NCBI RefSeq assembly: GCF_000189415.1
Contig: NC_015144.1
Span: forward strand, 1,784,001-1,848,000
Direction of reading: 5' to 3'
Length of the DNA: 64,000 bases
Source of the DNA: Weeksella virosa DSM 16922
GTDB lineage: Bacteria > Bacteroidota > Bacteroidia > Flavobacteriales > Weeksellaceae
This document shows, in pieces, positions 1-7,355 of the stretch. Positions within the stretch are counted from its first letter, which is position 1. Every line of letters begins with the position of its first letter. The notes below the pieces were generated by a model, which was not told the DNA's origin, did no database searches, and saw only the letters and a program-made list of their open reading frames with translations. A program made the position numbers and the translations under genes.

Positions 1-398
1 AACAGCTCTGTACAATTGCAAAGTTTGCTTGATTCTTTCTAACTCGATTTTGGCACTTGCCAATTCATGCTCCGACTCTAAAACTTCGGGAGCAGAAATC
101 ATCCCATCATTCAACAATTCTTTTTTGGTAGAAATTTGTTTGTTAAGTAAAGTAATCTGATTCTGAAAGAAACGTTGTTGTTGATACAATTCCTGAATTT
201 GAGACGATTTTATCGTCGCCAAAACTTGTCCTTTCTTCACATAATCGCCCAACTCGAAATTGACATTATCTACCACACCATCGAGCAAACTCCGAAAGCT
301 TACCAAATCGTTTTCATCATATTCTATTTTTCCCGGCATTAGCAGTTGCTCGGTAATCGGACTTTTATGAACCGCAAGAATATCCGTTGGATATGATG
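1..398 (-). pseudogene. RND efflux periplasmic adaptor (membrane fusion protein), 5'-truncated and running off the window
   Basis: The reverse strand reads as an HlyD/CusB-type adaptor. It has the beta-barrel/lipoyl entry (MPGKIEYDENDLVSF, then a GDYVKKGQVLATI lipoyl-like segment) followed by a long helical hairpin rich in Q, K, L and E. Adaptors of this family link an inner-membrane RND pump to an outer-membrane channel. The expected N-terminus (signal peptide or lipobox) is absent. Upstream, the frame runs into the 3' end of the sensor-kinase gene and meets a stop with no good start codon. The only in-frame ATG (337-339) lies inside the mature protein and overlaps the kinase stop as TAATG. 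The other end lies outside the window. Metal efflux (Cus/Czc type) is an inference from the neighbouring two-component genes. Confidence 0.75.
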
Positions 399-1670
399 AA
401 TCTTGAAAATAATATTGGCAAGAGAAAGTCCGATTCCTTTTCCGTTAAATTCTGAGGTGTTGCTGCCACGATAAAAGTTCGACGTAATTCTGTGTAAATC
501 CTCTTTTTCTATACCAATTCCTTGATCTTTAATTTGTAGTTGTAAATGATTTTCTTCTTCGGATATACTAATTTTAACTAATTGATTATGAGAGTATTTT
601 ATGGCGTTTTCTAAAATGTTGAGAATTGCCAAACGCAACATTTTTTCGTTACCTTGTTGAATGAGTAATTGTTGATTTTTCAACTCAAAATCCAATTGAA
701 ATTTGGCTTCTTTTAATGCAGCTTCTTGTTCGATCATCTGAAAAATAATTTCATCTATCCGAATTGGGGACAGTTCTAAATTGGTTTTCACACCAGAAAG
801 AATCATCATTTGATCGAGTGTATCGCGCAAATCTTCGACATAATTTGCATACTGTAGATTCACTTTTTTATATTCTTCTACACTTCTTTCTTTTTGTTTG
901 GTAACTTCTATAGTGTCTAAAATTGCGGTCATCGGCGTTCTAAATTCGTGCGAAACATAATCGATAAAGTTTTTTTGTACCAAAAATGTTTCCCCTAAAC
1001 GTTCCACAAAATGATTGTACGTTTTTACCAAATCTTCAACTTCTTTATACGTTTTTTCGAGTTGGATAGGATGTTGAAAATTTTCGGAGTTTCTTGATTT
1101 TATCTGTTTCATCATCAAGGAAATAGGTTGATAAGCAATATGGCCGATTAGCTGTCCGAAAAGAAAAACAACCAACAAACCAATTACTGAAACTAGGACA
1201 AGAATTTGTAAAAGTGAATTCATTAAACCATAAAATTCATCGGTTGATTCTCTAGTGATAATAACAAAATCGCCTTGATTGTCATGATAAAATAAGCCGC
1301 TATAAAAAAAGTTATCGGTCCGAAAATTAGCTTCTTTATTTTTTCGAATTGTTTCTACAAAGTTTTCGGTAATTTCGACATCATCGACCATATTTCCACC
1401 AAACTTTTTATTCTTTTCATTGAACACTAAAATATTCTTTTTCGAGATCGATTTCGAAAGTCTATTTTGTATGCTTTGATGTTCCGAATGCGAAACTTCA
1501 TCTTCTTCTAAATAATAAAAAGCGGCGAGTAAGGTTTTGCTTTCGAGATTTTTATATTCGCGCTGAATCATTTTTGTCGAAAAGAAAAAATAAATTAAAA
1601 CCGATGCTACCAAAATGGCTACTCCAAAAAGTAAACTCGTATAAAAGGCTAAGCGATTTTTTAAACTCAT
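339..1670 (-). pseudogene. Sensor histidine kinase, C-terminus lost at a deletion junction
   Basis: This is an inner-membrane sensor kinase. It has two membrane segments (about residues 8-30 and 150-172) around a periplasmic sensor region, then HAMP-like sequence, an H-box (YVSHEFRTP), an N-box (NILENAIKYS), G1 (DQGIGI) and G2 (GKGIGLSLAN). About ten residues after G2 the sequence stops resembling a kinase and ends in an unrelated tail (IFLRFIKVRLPSNC). In the neighbouring frame the same bases encode the truncated efflux adaptor. The last beta-strand and helix of the ATPase domain are therefore missing. The gene overlaps the response-regulator stop by 4 nt (ATGA), so they form one operon. A CusS/CopS-like metal sensor is likely but not proven. 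The protein may still fold partly; I call it a probable pseudogene. Confidence 0.75.
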
Positions 1671-2344
1671 GCGTCGTGTTTGAATAAATAACCAAATCCT
1701 TTTACCGTGAAAATAAATTTATCTTCGGTTTCTATTTTGTTGCGCAAATAAGAAATATACACATCTACAATATTGGTCTGATTATCGAATTGTATTCCCC
1801 AAACGGCATTCAGAATTTGCATTCGTGTGACGGTTTTATCTTTATTTTCAATGAGATAGAGAAGGAGTTTCATTTCGGTTGGAGAAAGATCAACTTCTTT
1901 TTGATTCACCGAAACTTTGTATTGATCATAATCGATGCTCAAACTCCCAAATTGTTGTAGGTTGGTAGTGGTTTCTATGAGGCGATTTGCTCTTCTTGTT
2001 AGCGCTTTGATACGAGAAAAAAGCTCATCAAAATGAAATGGTTTCGTGAGATAATCATCAGCACCATCATCCAAAGCATTCACTTTATCTTACACCGTAT
2101 TCAGTGCAGAAAGCATGAGAATCGGTGCTGTAATTTTTTTATAGCGTAGAGTTTGTACCGATTGTCGACCATCGATTCCGGGCAACATAACATCGACAAT
2201 AAATAAATCCCACTGCAAATCGAGGTAATTTTCTATAACTTCCTCGGCCGTTTTACACAAGGTCACCAAATAGCCATTTTCTTCTAATCCTTTCGTCAGA
2301 AAATCACTAATTCGTTTATCGTCTTCTACAACAAGAATTTTCAT
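1667..2344 (-). pseudogene. OmpR-family response regulator interrupted by one in-frame stop
   Basis: Reading one frame from the ATG at 2344 to the stop at 1667 gives a normal-length (about 225 residues) OmpR/PhoB-type regulator. It has a receiver domain (KILVVEDD acidic pocket, phospho-acceptor D in FIVDVMLPG, K in DDYLTKPFHF) and a C-terminal winged helix (LSPTEMKLLLYL and VKGFGYLF). A single TAA at 2090-2092 lies between SALNTV and DKVNALDDGADD, where homologues usually carry Q or another residue. The change fits CAA to TAA, and no frameshift is needed. The downstream half could start at GTG (2083) but would lack most of the receiver. The partner kinase and efflux adaptor are also damaged, which supports real decay over a sequencing error. 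Confidence 0.8.
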
Positions 2345-2471
2345 TGTTAATAGGTTTTATACAAAATTATCGAAAATGTCTTGACTTTTAAGATAGGAAA
2401 GAACTTTCTAATTTAATTTTAATTATCCTCAAGTTTTTATACTTTTAATCCTAAATCTAAATAATAATTAG

Positions 2472-3326
2472 GTGAAAGTAAAAAAACAATCTGGCGAATT
2501 AGTCGATTTTGACCCAAAGAGTTTGCGCCGTTCTCTTTCTCGTTCTGGCGCTACGAAATCCGAAATAGAAGAAGTTTTTTCGACTGTTAATAATTTTTTG
2601 TATTCGGGTATCAGCACACGAGAATTGTATCAGAAAGCTTTTGATGAACTCAAAAAGTTTCGTTCTTCATATGCTGCACGCTATAGCCTGAAAAGAGCCT
2701 TGCAAGAACTCGGGCCAGAAGGGCATCTTTTCGAGGAATGGATTGCAAAAATCTTTATCGAGCAAGGTTATCAAGCACTTACCGGAATCACAGTTCAGGG
2801 CGCAGCTGTAACACACGAAATAGATGTTGTTGCCCTAAAAGGGGAGGAACTTATTTTTTGCGAGTGTAAATTCAGAAATGACTTAGATGCCAAAATTAGC
2901 GTTACAACGCCGATGTATATACTGTCGAGAATAAAAGATGTGATGAATAATGAGTACGAGTTTTTCGGTAAGAAAATGAAACCAACCAAAGGCTTTTTGG
3001 TAACCAATGCTTATCTTACTACTGATTCGATAGATTTCGCAAATTATTATGGGATTGGATTGATTTCTTGGAACTATCCCGAAGGAAAAAACATCAAAGA
3101 AATAGTTGATTATAGTGCCTTGTATCCGTTGACTTGTCTAACGAATCTTACCAAAGAACAAGAGAAACAACTCATGGAAAAAGGAACAATATTGGTGAAA
3201 GAGTTGGTCGAAAATCCTACAGTTTTAGATGAGTTGAGGCTAGACGAAAACACCAAAAATAATGTGTTAGAAGAAGCTAGAGAATTGATTGATGTAGAAT
3301 GTTTTCGTTGTGAAAATCCTACTTAA
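2472..3326 (+). CDS. ATP-cone domain fused to an Mrr-like restriction endonuclease domain
   Basis: The N-terminal 80-90 residues resemble an ATP-cone, the nucleotide-sensing domain of NrdR and ribonucleotide reductases (KKQSGELVDFDPKSLRRSL, then SYAARYSLKRAL). Residues about 82-200 look like an Mrr_cat PD-(D/E)XK nuclease, with E88/E89 in the first helix, D118 (HEIDVVA), and E131 and K133 (ECKFR) on the core strand. The remaining about 80 residues are helical and unassigned. Translation starts at GTG, preceded by an A-rich stretch and no Shine-Dalgarno. The 3' end overlaps the converging DUF4268 gene by 8 nt. The architecture suggests nucleic-acid cleavage gated by ATP or dATP, but the substrate is unknown. 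No methyltransferase or other restriction subunit is adjacent. Confidence 0.8.
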   Translation: MKVKKQSGELVDFDPKSLRRSLSRSGATKSEIEEVFSTVNNFLYSGISTRELYQKAFDELKKFRSSYAARYSLKRALQELGPEGHLFEEWIAKIFIEQGYQALTGITVQGAAVTHEIDVVALKGEELIFCECKFRNDLDAKISVTTPMYILSRIKDVMNNEYEFFGKKMKPTKGFLVTNAYLTTDSIDFANYYGIGLISWNYPEGKNIKEIVDYSALYPLTCLTNLTKEQEKQLMEKGTILVKELVENPTVLDELRLDENTKNNVLEEARELIDVECFRCENPT

Positions 3327-3780
3327 ACAAGTCGAATGAAGCCTTGTGGTCTACCCAAAAAGCATCCAAAGCAATTGAATTTTCTTTCAGAAAGCGAATA
3401 ATTTCTGCCCAATCACTTTCGCGATAAATACTTACTTGATCTAGTTTCAAGCGGATACTTGAAATGGGTTTTCCTTCGTCAGAAAAATCATTTTTTTCCC
3501 AGACCCAATCATCTCCGCAATACGAAGCAAAAACAAGCTCGAACTCTTCGAGTTGTTCCCAAATCATTTGTTGGTATGACGGATCTGGATGCGCCACTTG
3601 CACGCTGATTTCTGCATGTCGATTGAACACATCGGTCTTGAAAAACAATCCTTTTATACCGGTTTTGTAATTAATCCAATTGATACGTCTGCCTTCTGCA
3701 TTGGGTTGCAACTTCATGTACGAACCAAAAGCTGTCCAGAATTCGTGCTTTATGCGTTTCGCTTCTTCTTTTGAAAACAA
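3319..3780 (-). CDS. DUF4268 family protein
   Basis: This small protein of about 153 residues has the pattern of the DUF4268 family. It starts with a SKEEAKRIKHEFWTAFG helix, has a central GIKGLFFKTDVF and AEISVQV beta region, and ends with a RFLKENSIALDAFWVDH helix. The function is unknown. The frame is open back to 3888, but the first 36 residues look like translated intergenic DNA and would overlap the divergent thioredoxin gene. I therefore place the start at the TTG at 3780, just before FSKEEAK, where relatives begin. The 3' end overlaps the ATP-cone nuclease gene by 8 nt, so the two genes converge. Confidence 0.65.
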   Translation of the reverse strand: MFSKEEAKRIKHEFWTAFGSYMKLQPNAEGRRINWINYKTGIKGLFFKTDVFNRHAEISVQVAHPDPSYQQMIWEQLEEFELVFASYCGDDWVWEKNDFSDEGKPISSIRLKLDQVSIYRESDWAEIIRFLKENSIALDAFWVDHKASFDLFK

Positions 3781-3876
3781 TGTTATTAGTATTTGATACA
3801 AATTTAGGGTTATTTTAAGATATTTATGATGAGAAGCTAAAGAGAATTTGGTATTTTTAGTATATAAATAGAAAGA

Positions 3877-4359
3877 ATGATAAAACAAATCCTACTCATA
3901 TTCGTCCGTGTAAGCTTTCTGATGACAACTCCTCTTTTTTCTCAAGAAATAAAAGTTGTTAACCATGAAGAATTACAAAAAGCAATCCTGCGTTCGGATA
4001 AACAGTTAACGGTAGTAAATTATTGGGCAACATGGTGTATGCCATGCTTGGCAGAGTTACCTTATTTTTCTGTTGTAGAAAAACAAAATAAAGACGACGT
4101 TCGTTGGGTTTTTGTATCGTTTGATCGTCCAAAGCAAATTGAGCGAATGAAGGAGATTATCCGAAAAGAAAATCTAAATGGTGAGTTTTTTTTGTTGGAT
4201 GACCTGAAAAATCAAAAAGTTTGGCGATCATCGATCGATGAAAATTGGTTTGGAGCTATTCCCGTTACCAACTTTTATAAAAATCGTGTTAAAATACTGC
4301 ATCATCCAAGTGCATTTACTCTAGAAGAATTAACCGAAGTAGTGCAGCAATTGAAATAA
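3877..4359 (+). CDS. Exported TlpA-like thioredoxin-fold protein
   Basis: The protein has a signal peptide (hydrophobic residues 4-21, cleavage near FSQ) and a thioredoxin fold with the redox motif W53-C-M-P-C57 after VVNYWAT. A cis-proline follows in GAIPVTNFY. Members of this group act outside the cytoplasm as thiol reductants or oxidants, often in cytochrome c or metal-centre maturation. The substrate here cannot be told. The gene is short (160 residues), like stand-alone TlpA-like domains. It is followed after 40 nt by the GreA-like gene, perhaps in the same transcript. Confidence 0.8.
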   Translation: MIKQILLIFVRVSFLMTTPLFSQEIKVVNHEELQKAILRSDKQLTVVNYWATWCMPCLAELPYFSVVEKQNKDDVRWVFVSFDRPKQIERMKEIIRKENLNGEFFLLDDLKNQKVWRSSIDENWFGAIPVTNFYKNRVKILHHPSAFTLEELTEVVQQLK

Positions 4360-4399
4360 GATACCTAGAAAAAATTTAAAAAAAATAAAAATAAATATT

Positions 4400-4855
4400 A
4401 TGAAAAAAACACATATCCGAAAAGAAATTATCGATCATTTAATCGAATTGAAAAGAAATGAAATAAAAAAACTAGAAGAATCTCATAAAATCTATGCCGA
4501 GAGTGCCGACTTAGATGAAGAATCAAGCCTAGAGTTGGATGATTTTTCACAACAAAATCAGTCAACTGATGCTGCTAGAAACCTACAATTGAGAATCGAT
4601 CGAGAGAAAGATTTATTGAATCAATTTATAAACTTAAAACCAGAATTAGTACCGGAAATTACCGAAGGTAACGTAGTGTTTACAGATAAAGTAAACATGG
4701 TAATAGGATTAGCATTCAAAGATTTTGAGTGGAACGGAAAACGATTTGTCGGCATTAGTACAAGTGCACCAATCTTCGAGGCATTGGTCGGAAAAAGAGA
4801 AAATGATACATTAAATTTTAACGGAATCGATTATACCATAGAAGAAATATTATAG
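4400..4855 (+). CDS. GreA/GreB-like C-terminal-domain protein with an N-terminal coiled coil
   Basis: The protein is 151 residues long, which is close to the size of GreA. The first about 75 residues form a charged helix pair (KKLEESHKIYAESADLDEE, then DREKDLLNQF), and the second half resembles a small beta domain (VFTDKVNMVIGLAF ending in DTLNFNGIDYTIEEIL). That layout recalls the Gre transcript-cleavage factors. The clear GreA signature is absent, so this may be a Bacteroidota-specific homologue that binds RNA polymerase or something else. The gene lies two bases upstream of the metallo-hydrolase gene, so the two are very likely co-translated. Confidence 0.55.
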   Translation: MKKTHIRKEIIDHLIELKRNEIKKLEESHKIYAESADLDEESSLELDDFSQQNQSTDAARNLQLRIDREKDLLNQFINLKPELVPEITEGNVVFTDKVNMVIGLAFKDFEWNGKRFVGISTSAPIFEALVGKRENDTLNFNGIDYTIEEIL

Positions 4856-4857
4856 TC

Positions 4858-5757
4858 ATGGTAACTATACATACAATCGATCTCAATTTTCAGAACAATA
4901 AAAAAGTTATTGCAGCTTATCTTATTGAGACCGAACAAGGGCCTGTTTTGCTCGATCCAGGACCTTATTCTACTTTCGAGACGCTAGCTGCTGGTATCGA
5001 GAGATTAGGTTGGCGAGTAGTCGATGTAGAAAATGTTTTGTTAACGCATATCCATTTTGATCATGCAGGTGCTGCTTGGAAATTTGCAGAACATGGAGCG
5101 ACAATTTTTCTCAATCCGATCGGAATTCCTCATCTCAAAAATCCAGAAAAACTCTGGAACTCTGCTAAGCAAATCTATCAAGATAAGATGGATTCTCTCT
5201 GGGGTGAAATGAAACCTATTAAAGAAGAGTCTTTGGTAGGATTAGCTGATGGACAAAGTGTAGAGTTCGGGAATGCAATCTTCGAAACGTTTTATACTCC
5301 AGGACATGCAGTGCATCATAATGTATACAAGTTAGAGGAGGTGTTTTTTACAGGAGATGTAGCAGGTGTGAAGATAGAGAATGGGCCTGTTGTTCCACCG
5401 TGTCCACCTCCAGATATCAATATAGAATTATGGAAGAAGACAATAGAAAGATTGAGAGAAATAAAAGCAAAAGGAATCTATCAAACGCATTACGGCTATC
5501 ACGATGATGTCGAAAACTTGTTTAGACAACTTGAAGTTGAACTGGATAAATGGGCCAATTATATCCAGCCAATGTATGAAGATCAGAGACCTACAGAAGA
5601 TATTACCGCAGTTTTTGTAGATACTATTCAATCTTTTTATCGGAGCAAAGGCTTAAATGAAGAACAAATTCAGGCATACGAATTGGCCAATCCTTCTTGG
5701 ATGTCGGTCGGTGGTCTTCTACGTTATTGGAGATTAAAGGAACAAGGTAGGCTGTAG
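4858..5757 (+). CDS. Metallo-beta-lactamase-fold hydrolase
   Basis: The metal-binding signature H-x-H-x-D-H appears as THIHFDHAG at about residues 63-71. Further ligands of the fold follow: a His in YTPGHAVHH, an Asp in FFTGDVAG, and a His in THYGYHDD. The protein is cytoplasmic, with no signal peptide, and has an extra C-terminal helical segment of about 80 residues. The family covers glyoxalase II, lactonases and sulfur dioxygenases, and the substrate is not evident. The start is the ATG two bases after the stop of the GreA-like gene. A hairpin terminator lies 50 nt downstream. Confidence 0.85.
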   Translation: MVTIHTIDLNFQNNKKVIAAYLIETEQGPVLLDPGPYSTFETLAAGIERLGWRVVDVENVLLTHIHFDHAGAAWKFAEHGATIFLNPIGIPHLKNPEKLWNSAKQIYQDKMDSLWGEMKPIKEESLVGLADGQSVEFGNAIFETFYTPGHAVHHNVYKLEEVFFTGDVAGVKIENGPVVPPCPPPDINIELWKKTIERLREIKAKGIYQTHYGYHDDVENLFRQLEVELDKWANYIQPMYEDQRPTEDITAVFVDTIQSFYRSKGLNEEQIQAYELANPSWMSVGGLLRYWRLKEQGRL

Positions 5758-5806
5758 GTTATTATATTTTTTTGTAGGGAAAAATAGAAAACCTCCCTTC
5801 TAAAAT

Positions 5807-5836
5807 AAAGCTGACCTTCATAGAGGTCAGCTTTTT
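5807..5836. terminator. Hairpin terminator between converging genes
   Basis: An 11-bp perfect stem (AAAGCTGACCT with AGGTCAGCTTT, loop TCATAG) is flanked by A-rich and T-rich tracts. It lies between the hydrolase gene and the converging nitronate-monooxygenase-like gene and can serve both. Confidence 0.8.
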
Positions 5837-5871
5837 CAATAGAATAAACCAATCAGAAAATAATAATATTA

Positions 5872-6813
5872 TTATAAAAATTTCATTTTTTCGATAGTAG
5901 CTGTATACTCTGAAAGTAATTCATTAAATACTTCTTCTACACTTAATATTTCATTTATCAAGGCACTTACTTGTCCGATTTCTAATTCTCCCTCGTGTAA
6001 ATCACCTTCGAACATTCCTTTTTTTGCACGTCTTTTACCTAAAAGTTCAGCCAAATCTTCTTTCTTTGCACCATTTGCATACGCATCTTGTACTTTTTGA
6101 TAAAATTTATTTTTGAGTAATCTTACCGGGGCCAACTCTTTAAGAGTTAATTGAGTATCTCCTTCTTGAGCTTTCAGAATTTCATTCTTAAAATTTTCGT
6201 GCGATGAAGATTCGTACGTTGCTGCAAAACGAGAACCAATCTGAACGCCTTGTGCACCTAGCGCTAAAACAGCTGCAATCTGTGAACCTTTGCCTATTCC
6301 TCCTGCTGCAATAACAGGTATGTCGACCATTTCTACAACATGTGGAATGAGACAAAGTGTAGTGGTTTCTTCTCTGCCATTATGTCCGCCGGCTTCAAAA
6401 CCTTCTGCCACGACAGCGTCTACCCCAGCTTCTTGTGCTTTTATTGCAAATTTACTGCTACTTACTACATGTGCCACGGTTACTCCATTTTCTTTGAGGT
6501 ATTGAGTCCACGTTTTGGGATTACCAGCAGAAGTAAAAACTATTTTCACTTTTTCTTGTAAAATAATTTCCATAACCTCTTCGATATCTGGGTAGAGCAT
6601 CGGGACGTTTACACCAAAGGGTGAGTTTGTTGCGAGCCTGCATTTTTGTATATTTTCGCGTAAAATATCCGGGTACATACTGCCAGCCCCGATTAAACCC
6701 AAACCACCTTGATTAGAGACAGCAGAAGCTAATTTCCAGCCAGAATTCCAAATCATTCCACCTTGTATGATAGGATATTTTATACCAAATAATTGATTGA
6801 TTTTTGTGTTCAT
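5872..6813 (-). CDS. Nitronate monooxygenase / FabK-like FMN protein
   Basis: This is a TIM-barrel flavoprotein of the 2-nitropropane dioxygenase family, 313 residues. It opens with FGIKYPIIQGGM and continues with NSGWKLASAVSNQGGLGLIG, a substrate loop GFEAGGHNG (the usual catalytic His region), and the FMN-phosphate site AAGGIGKGSQIAAVLALGA followed by GVQIGSRF. Relatives oxidise nitronates or act as enoyl-ACP reductases (FabK). Sequence alone does not separate these, but the length and the AGGHNG loop favour the nitronate monooxygenase group. A TANNTTTG-type -7 box lies on the minus strand at 6852-6859. Confidence 0.75.
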   Translation of the reverse strand: MNTKINQLFGIKYPIIQGGMIWNSGWKLASAVSNQGGLGLIGAGSMYPDILRENIQKCRLATNSPFGVNVPMLYPDIEEVMEIILQEKVKIVFTSAGNPKTWTQYLKENGVTVAHVVSSSKFAIKAQEAGVDAVVAEGFEAGGHNGREETTTLCLIPHVVEMVDIPVIAAGGIGKGSQIAAVLALGAQGVQIGSRFAATYESSSHENFKNEILKAQEGDTQLTLKELAPVRLLKNKFYQKVQDAYANGAKKEDLAELLGKRRAKKGMFEGDLHEGELEIGQVSALINEILSVEEVFNELLSEYTATIEKMKFL

Positions 6814-6982
6814 TTTCCTTTTTTACTTGGTTAAAAATAAGTATTTTTATTCAAACATAAAATTAAGAAACTGACGCAGAAACTGACAAGTTGACTTTGG
6901 CAAATTTTTTGATAACTGACTGCCAAGAGATATCTTAAGATAAAGTATAGGACATTTATAAACGATAAAATAAACAAACAAT

Positions 6983-7204
6983 ATGTATTGGACGTTAGAA
7001 TTAGCATCTTATTTAAGTGATGCGCCATGGCCAGCAACCAAAGACGAGTTAATTGATTATGCTATTCGTACTGGTGCGCCATTAGAGGTTGTGGAAAACT
7101 TACAGTCGATAGAAGATGAAGGAGATTCGTATGAAAGTATCGAGGAAATCTGGCCAGACTATCCTACCGAGGAGGATTTCCTTTGGAACGAAGACGAATA
7201 TTAA
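6983..7204 (+). CDS. DUF2795 small acidic protein
   Basis: This 73-residue, strongly acidic protein has the DUF2795 pattern (LASYLSDAPWPATKDELIDYA, then an APLEVVENLQ helix). The second half is a tail rich in D, E, W and Y. In other bacteria DUF2795 proteins are small and poorly characterised; I cannot give a function. The gene stands alone, with a good terminator 10 nt after its stop. Confidence 0.8.
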   Translation: MYWTLELASYLSDAPWPATKDELIDYAIRTGAPLEVVENLQSIEDEGDSYESIEEIWPDYPTEEDFLWNEDEY

Positions 7205-7214
7205 AAAAAACTGT

Positions 7215-7239
7215 AAAAAAGCCCGTAGAGGGCTTTTTT
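7215..7239 (+). terminator. Intrinsic terminator after the DUF2795 gene
   Basis: A perfect 10-bp stem (AAAAAAGCCC with GGGCTTTTTT, loop GTAGA) ends in a T run. It separates the small gene from the secA promoter region. Confidence 0.85.
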
Positions 7240-7269
7240 ATATCTACCCAATTACTTTATGAATTAAAT

Positions 7270-7300
7270 CACGAAACTTTCGTGGTTTAGTGTATATTTG
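7270..7300 (+). promoter_or_regulatory. Likely secA promoter with a 7-bp palindrome
   Basis: A Bacteroidota -7 box, TATATTTG, sits at 7293-7300, 56 nt before the secA ATG. Just upstream, at 7270-7284, is a perfect inverted repeat CACGAAA-C-TTTCGTG. It lies where the -33 element would be; no clear TTG is present there. The palindrome may be an operator, but that is inference. Confidence 0.5.
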
Positions 7301-7355
7301 TCACACAATACAAACCCTAAAAAGACTAAGATACAGTCGAAAAGAATTATACAAT

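Noticed and set aside
3781-3888. Longer start for the DUF4268 gene
   Set aside because: The extra 36 residues resemble no family and overlap the divergent thioredoxin gene start.
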